This document shows positions 50,072-61,892 of a DNA stretch of 64,000 nucleotides, one piece after another (within the stretch, counting starts at the first letter, position 1; every line of letters begins with the position of its first letter). The notes beneath the pieces are model-generated. The model was not told the DNA's origin and did no database searches. It saw only the letters and a list, made by a program, of their open reading frames with translations. Made by a program: the position numbers and the translations under genes. Location: positions 310,001-374,000 of the forward strand of contig BJKQ01000005.1 in the NCBI GenBank assembly GCA_006538405.1, in the 5' to 3' direction. Source of the stretch: Hansfordia pulvinata (lineage: Eukaryota; Ascomycota; Sordariomycetes; Xylariales).

Positions 50072-52625
50072 TCATAATTCGTAAACACACTCGCTGCTGA
50101 AGACCAATATACACGCTTCACGACAATGTGACTGCGCAGCGCCAGCGCTTCTAAACCGGCAGCTCCCCACATGGCAGCTTCCATGGCCGCCGACAGATTT
50201 GACCAACGCCCAGGTATGGTATATCACACCGAGAAGATATGATTGGAGCACAGGGCTGTCACACCGAAGCGCTTGCGAGAGAAAGAAGCTCTGGTCGTCG
50301 TCCTGTCCTCGTCGTATCGCTTCTCCGTCGTCTGCTGCCGCCATCCAGTCTAGGTGGCCGGCCATCATGTGAGACCGAGCCCGACAGGACCCCCTCATTC
50401 GCAGCGGCGCCGATGCCGTCAAAGACGCTGAGCCGCCTGCCTGCCATGCATCCACATCCTTGCCGATGAGGTCGCGAAAGTCGAGATGCACCTCCTCCAG
50501 CACCTTGGCATGAGCTCGCGCCCGCTCCATGCACTCCCTCCACACATCCCCGTCGCGTTGGACGCTGCTGAGTTGCCTCCCTAATATTGCGTTGAACGCG
50601 TCCACCTCTTCTTTGACCCATTTGACACAAGCACTCATCATCGCCTGGGGGAAGCATCCCTGAAAGCAAGCTACCGTGTTACGAATACTGCTGAAGTACA
50701 CAAACGACAGCTGCCAAATGTATACGTGCAGATCGCCCTGGAAGATGCACTGCCTGCAATGCGGGTGATCAGGTTAGCTGACATCCAGAACGCATGTGCG
50801 TGAGACCGCAGGGAGCCCAGAGCTCCAGCAGGAGCAGTGCGGGACGGTGAAGAGAAGAAGACGAAGATATGTAGACATGCACTAACCTTGAACGCTTCTG
50901 GATCAAGTCGCCTCGAGCACCCAGATATGCCTCTCGGGCCCGGTCTTCGAACCCCAAACGGCTGAGCCAGCCCACGTTCCGCTTGACCTTTTGCTGCTCA
51001 CCATGCGTGTCGACGAGCTCACGTGTGATGAGCCCGGCCAGCTTCATACTCCTTTCGTCCACCTTGAAGTTGATAAAGTCCTGTGCGATCGCGTTGCTCT
51101 TGAGTCCCTTGGCCAGATTCTTGAGTTTTTCGACCCGGTCCACGGACGTATCGAACCGTTGAAGAGCTATGTCAATGTCCAGCTCGTCCATCTGACCCTC
51201 GACCCACCTCAGATTCTGCTGCTTGCCGTCTACTTCTATCAGCATGTCTTTGATATCCGACAGAGTCTCGAGCAGCTCCGTCTTCTGCAGCAATCCGGGG
51301 TCGCGCGACGCGAAGTAGTTGATCGTTTCTTTGGCTTTGTTGTTGGCTTCCATTTCTGACTGCAGACCCTTGCGCAGCTCTTCAACTGCCTTGCGGATGT
51401 TGAGGAGCAGCGTCGTCTTCTCTGGGTCCCCCAGCTTCTCCGTACGGTAGATGAATGACTCCTGGCCCACGCCGCGTACCATGATGGAGTCAGCTAGCTT
51501 GTTGCGGCCACTGTACGACTCGTTGGTGCCTGCCATATCGACAACTTCAATGTCCAGCAATGGCCAACAGCGATCCGCAACAAGCTTGGTCATGGGTCCG
51601 CGGCTTTCGGCACCGGGGGCGTCCATTTTCCGTTTCTTACGTGAAGCCACCAGGAGATGATCGTTGAGCAGAAACATTTGCATGGAGCGTCGCGATTTGT
51701 AGGTGGCGTTATCCAGCTCGATCCAGGCGCCGGCGTTCTGGACCACATGACGGCCCATTTGGTTCGGAAGGAATTTTTGAGAGCCCTCGACGTTTTTGTA
51801 GAGCGCCTGCATCTGCGAGTTCCAAAGCGCGGTGCGGTCGGCGACAGAGCTTCGCTTATCGCGCTTGCTCAAGCCGGAGCTGGCGGTGAAATCGCCATTG
51901 ACCGACGTAGTGTTGTTGGCGCTGCCAGAGCCTGCCCTCAGGGCAGTAGTGTTGGTTTTGAGGTCCTCAAACACATTGCGTAGAGATCTCATCTCGGCCT
52001 TAAGCTTCTCGGCTTCCTTGCTGATCTTGATAAACTGCGTGCGATTCTGGTACACATTCTGCTGCAAGTCGGCTGAGGCCTTGGCCTTGGTTTGTTGCAG
52101 CTCGTCCTCGAAATTGCGGATGCCCTCCTCGTCGGCATCACTGAGCAGTGTAGCGACGTAGTTGTCGGCTGCCAGCCGGGGGTCTTGCAGGGCCACACGG
52201 TCCACCGTCGGGGCAGCACCCGGGGCGACAGGAGCGCGAACTGGAGGAGCGCGGGATTTGGGAGGGTCATATTTGGCGGGGTCGAAGGTTGGGAGGTTGG
52301 GGACAGGCGGGGCGGTAGCATCGTAGTTATCGGGTAGGTTGTTGAAACGGGTAGAATAGCGGCGCTTGACGAGGTCGCCGGTCTTGCCGCCGCCGGCCGG
52401 CGGGGCTGCTCGGGGTCGCGGACGGGGCTGCTGATCCGAGGTTCCGGGAGGCGGCTTGGGACCGGTGTTAGGGCCGGGGCCAGCGCCGGGTGGTCTCGAC
52501 TGAGGGCCGGCAGCTTTGGAGTCCGGAGGAAGGGGTTCGGAGATCTGGCGCGGGGCGCTGATGGTAGGCCGGTTCTTCCGCTTGGGCCCACTGCGGAGGG
52601 ATATCTTGCTGCGATCTTCAGACAT
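50072..52625 (-). CDS. exo84: Exocyst subunit EXO84
   Basis: Exon 1 is 52625-50887; the intron 50886-50754 (GTTAGT...ATTGCAG) leads to exon 2 starting at 50753. The join KRSR|QCIFQGDLHVYIWQLSFVYF is typical of the family. Residues ~1-130 are Pro/Arg-rich and disordered, ~150-230 form the N-terminal helical region (DPRLAADNYVATLLSDADEEG), ~280-420 a PH-like domain (GAWIELDNATYKSRRSMQMFLLNDHLL), and ~430-660 the C-terminal helical rods. EXO84 tethers secretory vesicles to the plasma membrane at hyphal tips. After FRDLIGKDV (about 50465) the literal frame runs 110 more codons to 50072 with unnatural composition. A one-base shift near 50430-50465 would instead end at 50259 (744 residues, close to other fungal EXO84). 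The far C-terminus is therefore uncertain; the rest is firm. Confidence 0.93.
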
Positions 52626-53550
52626 TATGTTGAGAGTCTATGATGTCGCCTTTAAGGAGTGACTGGAGTATCTGCCTAGCACCCAGCGATGCTGTCCGGG
52701 GTCGGTGAGGCGTGCGCCGTCGAGTGGCGTGCTGATTGAAGCGATGGTGGTGAGGGAGGCACCGAGGGCTCGAGGTCGCGGTCGAGTACCGTCAGAGATG
52801 GAACAGCCAGAAGCTCGTGCTAGCGCAGAGGCCATGCAATAAATAACTTGGCATGTACAAGCCAGCAGAGTGCCAATGAACAAATGTGGCCGGCTGCTGC
52901 CCGGCTCCCTGGCTTGTCAAGATGAATGCCGGCGGCAGCAACAACGCGGGCGGAGTTGACGATTGTTGGCGGTTCAATGCTTGTAGAGAAGCCCGAGTCC
53001 TCGAGGGGGCATGGTTGCATGGCTGTCGTGGGGACGAGTACTTATGCCAGAGGGCTGCAGTACATTTCTGTACCCGGTTCGTCGCTGCACATGCACTTGG
53101 AGGAACCCGTAGTCGCGACGTCGGCTTGTGTATCTCGTGCGCTTGGAGAGGCGAAGACAATGTACTCGACCAGGTACCGCCATTCCCCCCCGTTCCAGTC
53201 CGCAGCACTGCAGCGACGAGCTGGAAATACTAAGCCGCAACTGGCTAGCACCATCGAGGAGCTTGCGGAACCGTGGCAGGCGCAAGTGCGTCAGTCGCGG
53301 TCGTGGATCGCACCTGCACCTGTCCCCCTGCTGCTGGCGGAAAAAATTACGGTAGTCCGGCTTGAGCCATTCCGTGCATTTTGACCTCATCTTTGTCCTA
53401 TCTCTCTGCACCCAACTCCATCATCACCAACAGCAACCCCGTGCACGACACAGAGCGCCACGACCGGACACGCCTCGACTCAGTCTCAACCCCATTGCTC
53501 CGCTCTGCCCACACCTCCCGCCCCTATTCCACAACGCATAGTCCTGCAAC
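52626..53550. promoter_or_regulatory. Divergent promoter region of EXO84 and TOM20
   Basis: A 925 bp spacer between two divergent start codons. The TOM20 side (53385-53550) is C/T/A-rich. The EXO84 side (52626-52700) is the complementary G/A-rich strand. One CGAGTAC word is at 53036. No gene seen. Confidence 0.45.
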
Positions 53551-54310
53551 ATGCCTAGCACCAGCAGCCTCGCCACGATATCCGTCGCGACCGTCGCGAC
53601 CGGCCTCGTCGGTATGTTCAGGCCCGTCCTCCATCGTCTTCCGGCAGCTCTTCGGCAAGCAACATGGCCACTGACCCCTCTCCCCCGCAGCCTACGCCTT
53701 CTACTTCGACCACCAGCGCCGCGCCAACCCGGACTTCCGCCGCGACCTGCGCCGTGAGATGCGCCGCCAAGTCCGCGCCGAGAAGGAGGAAGCCAACTCG
53801 GCCAACAAGCAAAAGGCCGAGGTCATTCGCGCCGTCGTGGACGACGCCGCCGACGCCGGATACCCCACCGGCGTCAACGAGAAGGAGCAATTCTTCATGG
53901 AACAGGTCCAGCAGGGCGAGGTGCTCGGCAGTGACCGTTAGTGACGCCATCCCCTTAATTTGCTTTGGTCCACCTTTCACTGACGCTTTTGCGCCCCTCC
54001 TACAGCCACGAAGACTTTGGAGTCCGCCGCCGCCTTCTACAAGGCCCTCAAGGTCTACCCTCAGCCGGGCGACCTGATCAGCATCTATGATAAGACCGTC
54101 GACAAGGTACGCCGAATCCTTTTCCATCCCGTTGTGCCCATGCTGACCTCTTACCTCTCGCATCAGCGTGTGCTCGATGTCCTCGCAGAGATGATTGCCT
54201 ACGACAAGGACCTCGACCTCCAGTCCGGTGCTGGCGCTGACGCTGGCGCTGCTGCTGCCGCCGCCGCCGCCGCCGCGGACCCCAACCTCCCTAACGTCGG
54301 CCTGGACTAA
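53551..54310 (+). CDS. tom20: Mitochondrial import receptor TOM20
   Basis: Exons 53551-53611, 53691-53936, 54006-54106 and 54167-54310 (introns 79, 69 and 60 bp) join to 183 residues. The N-terminus holds one membrane anchor (about 5-25, [18 protein letters not shown]), followed by a basic helix ([19 protein letters not shown]), the charged linker, and the TPR-like receptor domain with [10 protein letters not shown] and [24 protein letters not shown]. The end is an Ala/Asp-rich stretch and NVGLD. TOM20 is the outer-membrane receptor for presequences. Intron 3 is a multiple of three and open, so a spliced and an unspliced form would both keep frame; the spliced product matches the family better. 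Composition of the Ala run (54238-54280) is repeat-like. Confidence 0.95.
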
Positions 54311-56322
54311 ATTAGGGACTAGCCGTCTTATCACGTCTTCCTCACCTATTCGAGATGGAAGAGCACAAGACGTTGCCCCGCCTCTTCGCGGGCTGCGTCA
54401 CAACCGTACATCTCCCACGACCATGACTCAACACTCGAAGAAGCCCAAGCGCGGGCTTTTCTGGCGGTGTTTTTGGAGTGCGCGCATTGCCGATCCAAAA
54501 GGCACATCATAACTCATCGCGAGAACCTATTTAATTGTATGATATAGAGATTTGAGGGGACAATTCCTGGCGAGATCGAAGTAACCCAAGGACCGACACA
54601 GCACACAGGCTTTGGCTGTTCGATCCACTGTACTGATATGAGGGGTGGGAACGGAGGGAAAAGGCGGCCATGACAAAGGGCAATGACAACAGCATGCACG
54701 GCAAACATCGACGCTGAAGGTCTTGGTGTACGGGCGCGGGCTTCTGGCAGGGAGATTTGTACATCTCTTTCACTTATTTGTTTTCTCCCCTTTCTCCCCC
54801 TTTCTACCCCTTTCTCCCGTTTGTCCTCTCTGCCAAACCCAACTCCGATATTCTCCCACGCCAACCACACTACCTGCACCAGGCCGAGGGGCGAGACCTC
54901 GTCGTGTTTTCGGCCCGGCTGGCTGCCGTCACAACCCAGCCAGCTCAAGAGAGGATCCATCTGACCTGCCATGAAACAACAAAATAGACCAAAAGCTTCA
55001 CGACCCCAGTCCCCGGGCCTGCTCCGCGTGATTTGTCCTTGCGCTTTTCTCGGCCCCTAAAGCCCGGATTTCGCCCGGCCTCCCCGCTGTGTCTCTGCCT
55101 CTTCGATTGTTTTTCTCCTGCATCACCTCGGTCCGTCTATCCTTATGTGTGGCCGGCCACACCTAAGGGGATGAGAAGAAAAAAGACCCGCCACTACAAA
55201 ACGGCTCGGCTCGGCTCAGAATCGCACAACGCGCCGTGCTGCGCGGTCTGCGAGGCCTCGGGCCCGTGTTCGGCTCATCGGCCGTATGAAGCAGGCCGCA
55301 GTGGGGCCCCCGGCTACGAGGAGGCCGGCCGGACGAGACGGAGGTTCGTCGACCTCCCGGACTGCAGACACGACCGAAACTAATTGGTTGGGATGGCGGC
55401 TGTGGTGGTCGCGGTCGTCTTCAGAGCCCGCCGAAGAAGGCAGCGACTCCAGCGGGGGTCGCTCGGGCGGGCCTCTGCGGCGTACAGCCAAGTCATTATG
55501 GATAAGACAGGCGGAGGTAGTTTATTGTCACCTATGCTGGTAAATTCCAAAGAAGTGCGCTATCTTAAACAGCGCATAGTCTTGGATGCAGGGGGTGAAT
55601 TTGGTAACTTCATTTACACAATTTTGTACAGTCTCCCCCGAATGCCTATAGACAAATAATGGAATCCTGCCCGGGGCAACTCGGGTGACATTGCTATTAG
55701 AAAAGCCCCAACCCCAAACTGTAAGCGTATGTACCATATATACTCGATTATGTACTGTATCTGCGTGCGCTGTTTCTTTTGAATTGTATGGGTACTCCGA
55801 GTTCTGCTATCGCGCGCCTGGTACCGGACAAATCAAGGCCGATTAGTGTCGGCAAGAAAGACGTGTTCGTCATGAGGGTATCTCGAGAAACCGTTTGGTT
55901 TCAAAATGGGAAGTTTCGACAAATACAGTCGGAATTTCAACGTTCTGCCTTATCTCGTCAGATGCGGCGAGATGGCCGTTCGGTGAAGATTGCCCGCCCC
56001 TCGGGTAAGAGGGGCTCGCTGCTGTAAGGAACCGGTGAGGGCACTCGGGGCGATAATGTTCCAGGGCGGGAGCTTGGGTGAGCGGCGGGGTCTGGGCGCC
56101 GAATAAGGCCACCCAAACACGTATCAGCGATCCGTGGTTGGTTCGGAGCTGCTCACTCTTTGGCAGCGAGTTACACCCCAGGCATCCCAGGCGCCGGGTA
56201 TCTCGGGGCTGCAAATAGAAATGATCGGGAGTGGACTTGTAGAAAAAGACCCAGCCGAACGTGGCCAATTAAATATGTGAATGTGAATCGAACTTTGACG
56301 GCGTTGGCTTCAAGGAAGCCAC
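54311..56322. other. Convergent spacer, no gene seen
   Basis: Lies between the 3' ends of TOM20 and the minus-strand gene at 56323-57277. It includes C/T-rich (54770-54850) and GC-rich stretches but no coding frame with protein character. Confidence 0.5.
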
Positions 56323-57277
56323 TTAGTCGTCCTTTTCCTCTTGTGCTTTCTTCGCTGCTTTCCTCTCATCAGAATCCAACAATTTGTTGCCCTTTTTGGC
56401 CGCGATGTTGCGGTCTTCTTGCATGATGCAGGCTCCGTATCGCCGCTTGACAGTGAAGAGACAAGCCGAAAGGCATCTGTGGTAAAGAAGGCGCATCAGT
56501 GTCCGCTGGGCTGCACACGGGTTGGAGGAGAGAGGGGGTGGTTACTCACAGGAAGGAAGGAATGAAAGGGGGGATGAGGAAAAGGGGGAAGAGAACACTC
56601 CACTCAAAAATCCACAAGAAATAACACAATTTACAGCGCTTGCAGTACCAAGGTTTCTGGGTCTTGACGATCAATTTGAGAATCTGCCACCATGTGTCCA
56701 TATCTCGCTTTGCGATTGCCTTTGAGGCGCTTTGAGCCATGTTGGCGAGGCTTTTGAAACCCAGAATGTTGAGTATGCCCGACAACATTTCGCCGAAATC
56801 GAGGTGAAGGTTGCCGTTCAGGCCAAACTTGGGTGCTGAGGGCACCAAGCTGAGCTCTCTCTTGTTGAGGCTCGTGAGCTTGTTGAGGTTGAAGTGGCTG
56901 GGATCCGCGTTGAGCAGGAACTGGTCGATGTCACCGTTGTGGCCGATCAGGGCGTTGAGCTTCTGCTGCACCAAGTTCGGATCAACGGACACGGTGCCCT
57001 GCAAGATATCGATGCCGTCGGAAGGGAACTTCATTATGACGGGCCCCTGAGCCTTGTTCTGGGAGGTCGGCTGAGAGGCAACGGCGGTGGAAAGGGTTGT
57101 CGGTGGCTGATTCGCAGCGGGGGGGTTGGCCTGGTTGGGCTTCTGGGGGCTGGCGATTATGTTGGTCACGAAGCCATTGTTCTCGTTACCGCCGGCGACG
57201 CCAGCAGCGGCAGCGGGTGAGACCGACACCAAGGAGATAAGGGCGACCGCCAGGGCAAAGGGCCACCGACATGTCAT
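56323..57277 (-). CDS. Unrecognised secretory-pathway protein with C-terminal membrane segment
   Basis: Exon 1 is 57277-56550, intron 56549-56477 (GTGAGT, CTGAT branch, CCACAG), exon 2 is 56476-56323, giving 293 residues. Residues 1-24 form a signal peptide (MTCRWPFALAVALISLVS...PAAAA). A Pro/Gln/Ser/Asn-rich stretch follows to ~80, then a compact region with FNLNKLTSLNKRE and LDFGEMLSGILNILGFKSLANMA. A CKRCKLC cluster (~213) precedes a very hydrophobic stretch (about 215-250). Exon 2 encodes a basic-acidic tail, KRRYGACIMQEDRNIAAKK...AQEEKDD, as expected for a cytosolic end of a type I membrane protein. Without splicing, the protein would stop at 56546 directly after the hydrophobic segment. 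The family is not known to me. A donor at GTAAAT inside exon 1 is an alternative but gives a less natural tail. Confidence 0.6.
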
Positions 57278-57404
57278 GATCAGTGGCCAGATACGGTCGA
57301 GCCCCGATGAGGAGGAGTGGACTCGTCGCGGTCAGCGGTCGAGTATGGGCGACATGCGTGGACCAGGCGTTGAGGGAGGGTCGGGGAGCAGGCGAGGCGG
57401 GCGG

Positions 57405-57466
57405 GCAGGCGAGAAGAGGTCGGCCAGGCGAGAAGAGGTCGGCCAGGCGAGAAGAGGTCGGCCAGA
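57405..57466. repeat. 19 bp minisatellite, three copies
   Basis: CAGGCGAGAAGAGGTCGGC is repeated three times head to tail, preceded by GGCGGGCGGGCAGGCGAG. It lies about 130-190 bp upstream of the start of the minus-strand gene at 57277, so within its likely promoter or leader. Confidence 0.85.
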
Positions 57467-60400
57467 AAGTCGACGTCGGGGCCGGCTTGGCGCGGGTTGG
57501 GCGAGGCGGGTATGGGCAACCTTATATCGGTTAAGGTCAGGCAGGCGTGGGCGAACGGGCGCGAGGTTCCGGGGGCGTGCGGATGGTGGGGGATGGTGGG
57601 CAGATGTGGTGTGTAAGTGTGAGCCACCGGTGTAAGTGGTGAGGGCAGCACGGGAGGTCACCTACTTACCTATTAGAGAGGTCGACATCCAATGGGATCC
57701 ATTGGGTGCGGGTGCGGCGTCGAGCTAGTCACGCAGAGTACGGTACCCAAAAAACATCGGGTGGGTGCGCGTGGCCATTGCGAGTCCACAGGTCTGAATC
57801 CGTCGGGGAGGCAAGTACCGCTGCAGCCTCTCGATGTTACTTGAATCCAAACCCGGTGCGCGCCTCAGTCGGGTCGGCCTTGCCACGAGTTGTCCTCGCA
57901 CGTGCCTGCCTCGTCTGTAAGTCTGTAAGCGCGCACTCGCGCGACAGACAGAGGAAAGCGACATCCTGAACAGGAGCGACAACTCGTACCTACTGATACA
58001 GGATCGGTGCAGGAGAGCCGTCCCGCGAAAAGATTGGATGTATTCCACCTCACAAAGGCAGGGGCATCCAAGATCAAGAAGTAGATATCTACCTACCTTG
58101 GTACGGCCAGGTACCTACACAGGTGTTCATGGATATTGATGCTTGTTGATAGGTACCCGATGGGCTGGGGCCTTGCCATGTTCCTTTACTGCTCCTTGGA
58201 TATCTGTAATCATTCAAGCCGGCTACTACATCCATAGGTAAGCCCTGTTCACGTCCAATCTGGGACCTCGGACGGTGTTGCAATGGTAAAACGTCGGGGG
58301 CCGAATATCTGGATCCCAATTCCAATGACCTCTCCAGGGCAGTTCAACAGTGGCTAACATCTGCTCACGAGGGCATCCGATCTTCTTGCACGTACTCGCA
58401 GCCCGAGTACAGTAGGTTTATTGGCAACTAGGTAGGTTAGATAGGGTACATGTCGTCGCAGGTTGGATACCTTCGCCCGGGCAGCGGGTGGCAAAGACGC
58501 GACTCCAGATCGTTGGCTGGCGTCGCCAGCCTCGACAGCACTCGGCGGCCGCCTGGGCCAAAGGCTGGGCCCGAAAATAGGCACCCTTGGCGCGCCCGAA
58601 ATAGCAACGACCGCCCGCCTGTGGCCAGGGTCTTCGCTGTCCGTGGGCAGGCAGTTTGCCCCCCTTGCGCTTCCAATGCGGTCGCCGGATGGGCCTGTGG
58701 GATGGGTGCTTCGGCGGCCTTTTGCCACGCCCGACTTGAGCCCTCTTGATTACCCGTTGCTTTGCGTGCACCGGTTCATCATCAGTAATGAACCAGAGGT
58801 ACGCACCACGGTATCCACCAAGTTGCCTACCTACCTACCGGTACCAGACAACCTGCATCTTCTCATGTAAACAAATACACCGTGACACCCGCCGACGAGA
58901 GATGCGTAATCGAGTTGACTTGGTCTTCGGGTTCATATGGTTGAGGATGTACCTCTACATGTATGCGGTACCTGGGTTTAATAAGGTTCCAGGCAGGTAT
59001 CTACCTAGATACATGGGGGTTTTTGAGGTACATCTGAAAACAGTGTCCTGGAACAGGCCGTACATTGAACGGGCAAGTGCGGCCTGAGTTGAAGTTGGAA
59101 GTACATGTAACCGTCGACATAGGTACGGGCCATCCTCGACATGTGGCTAGACATGGACTGGACGTTAGTCTTCACATCACCATCACCCTGGACCTAGCTG
59201 TCATCATCGTCAACTCGTCCCTCGTTCCCTTCCTGCCAGATCAGTCAGTACCCGGCAATCTGCGTCTGATCCGCCTGCTCGCTGCTAATGCTCGCACCGG
59301 GTTAGCCTCGCGATAGTTGCCGTCCAAGGGCGACGCTACTCGTACTGCCCGTCTCCGCTTCTTCTGGCAATCTTCCGACATGAAGAGACATTCTGCATCT
59401 CACCCTACATACGCAAAGGTCTGTCGCCGCCGTACGAGTACACACCACTTGCTTGGCTTGACCTCGACCACTGGACAGGTCGTCGGCTTTCATCTTCACT
59501 CTCAGCCTCGCTTCGGCCAGACGGCCGGCCGGCATCATGGTGACCGGAGACCAGCCACTTGCTTCGCCACTCGCTACTCAAACCCCTGTCGTCATCAACT
59601 CCTTCCCTTGCCACTCGCACCCGTCGCTCCAGAACCGCCTTCCAGGAACCGCCACCCGTCTGCTTCACGTCGCAAGACATGGCTACCGCTCCCACACGAC
59701 CCGCGGTAAGCAAATCATCCACTCATCCAGCAGTCGGCGAGATCCGCAGGCGCATTGCTCAAAGCTTCCTCTCCAGGGTTCCGACCATGGGTAGATATAA
59801 CAAACAACACGACCTTCTTATCTCGACTGCATTGCCCATTTGGCTTCATAATCCGGTTCATAATTGCTTTTCGAACACTGTCTCCGCTCGAGACCATTCC
59901 GGAAGATCGAGAACCAAGGAGCCGATTTCGTGCCGTCTTTCCCACGGCCCAATTTGTTCACTCGCCACCCGGACGGGAAGGCTTCTCATGTTCGCCCCAG
60001 GAACAGCTGACCTTGCCAGATTGCTCCCCGGCCTGCCCACAAGAGCATATCACGCCTTGGCTCCCCGTCTCTACTCCTCATATCGCCTCCGCGCCCCTCA
60101 AACTTGTAGCAGGTGCTGTCCGGCTGTGCGGCACGCGCCACACGGGATAATCGGTTGATTGCCGCCACTTTGCTTGCTCACTCAGGTGTCAGGCCGCGTC
60201 AGCCGACACTCGCAGAAAACTCGACTACATTAACCCATACAGATAATGCAGCATCAATGATAGGAGAGAGATTGAGCCGAAAACCAGGCGAGCGACACCT
60301 TCAGGGAAGCTGGCTGTGGCACCAAATTGCAGCTGAAGCCCAAGTCCCCCCCCACACCATGGACTCTCTCTCCAGCCCTCTAATCAGCCCCTCCGCCTCT

Positions 60401-61892
60401 CGCCTACGCATCTGAGAGCCTCAACCCTCAGCCTCGCGCAAGCAATCTGAGGCTGATCCAGCCACGCTCCCTCAGACCAGCAAATCGATGTCCTGTTAGG
60501 AGTCTGCCTTGCAAGTAGGAGATATTTGTAGTTTGCTACGCTACCCAGAGCGATCCAGGCTAGAAGTGTTTTCGAGCCCTTCGCCGCTCGTCACCGAACA
60601 TGACACTACTGACGTCCCCGATGACACCAAGGTCGTCTGCGTGGCCTGCTCATCCACCTTTGCCTGCCCGAGGCATCATCTCACGCGTCCAGGCAGATAT
60701 TACAAATTTCAGCACGTACGCACGCGCGCACATCCACGTCGACGCGGACTATCTTTCTGCCCGTGGTAATTGGTGCGTTAGTGGACCATCGGGGTCTCTG
60801 GCGCGTTGCAAGTCCCCCGGGATTTATGACTACCTGCCATCCAGCCGACTCGTAGCATTTTAATTAGGCCGCAAAGCCCAGGGTCGGCGATCAGAGATGC
60901 CGAAGCCGCAACGCCTGAGAGCCCGAGAGCCGCAGTCGACAGTCTCCATTTGTTCTCTCCTCGTCCGTTGACGTCGAGAAGGAGCTGTCCCTACTACTGG
61001 CACAATTCGCCATGGGGAGAAATACAGAAAACTGCCACTACCTTCTAAACACAGAAACATGTTGGCAAGGATCATGGTCAGCTAGGAGAATTCGGTCTGT
61101 TGCTGATCTCAATCCGTGATTCCAACTTGGTTACCTTGAACGGAAGACCTAGACAGACCAGGGCTAGCGATAGAGAGAGTCGGGCGGCGCAGGAACGGCA
61201 ATAGTCAGACCTCGCATGGCCAACAATGGAGAAACGAGGACAGAATAGGTAAGCAGATCCTCTTCATTCCTAGTGGGCATCTTTGCAAGATGCAGAGAGA
61301 CACCCAGACCCCGTAGCCAAGGCTATCACCGCCACTCGATCGGCTTTTCCCCCAGACAGACGTGCGTGCAGACGGTCACACAAGCGCAGCAACTGGGCCG
61401 CTACGGGGCCCCGTCGTCAACAACACTCATGATCCGGTCGCGCTACCTCTCGTCTGCCTCCATAAAGTAGTACCGATCGATTTAAACTAGTCCCGCTTGC
61501 AGGCCCCAAGACGCGGATCTCAAGGGCACAACGGGATACTAGCATTACATGTACGAGTAACACAACTTGCCAATCATCCGCTCCCCTTACGGTCCTGGCT
61601 CCTGAATTCCCACGACGCCCCGTCCTCATATCGGCCGCTTTTTGCCCCCCCCCTTGGGAGGCTGGTCATCGCCGCCCGCACATTACAAAGGAGGACCTCC
61701 TCTCCCTAGCCTTAGTCCACGCGTAATTGTACAAAACACATCGCGGCAACCACGATGCCGCTCCCGCGCAGCTCACCCATTACGCCCAATGATCGCCCTG
61801 TTCGGTACAAAGTCGTCGATTTCTTTCAAACATCGGCCACGATAAGGAAAGATGGAGCGCGCGACCCGGTCGAGCGGGTGCTTGCCGCCGTT
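57467..61892. other. Long intergenic region, no gene supported
   Basis: Contains TACCTACC/GGTACC words (58085-58180, 58825-58850), GTACGAGTAC at 59432-59441, and a C/T-rich stretch (59540-59680) ending in a good start context at 59680. The frame from that ATG soon fails and no splice solution is convincing. A C9 run is at about 61647-61655. Confidence 0.5.

Noticed and set aside
59680..60158. Gene-start-like ATG after a C/T-rich leader with a GTAAGC donor
   Set aside because: No acceptor gives a lasting protein-like frame; evidence is too thin to call a gene.
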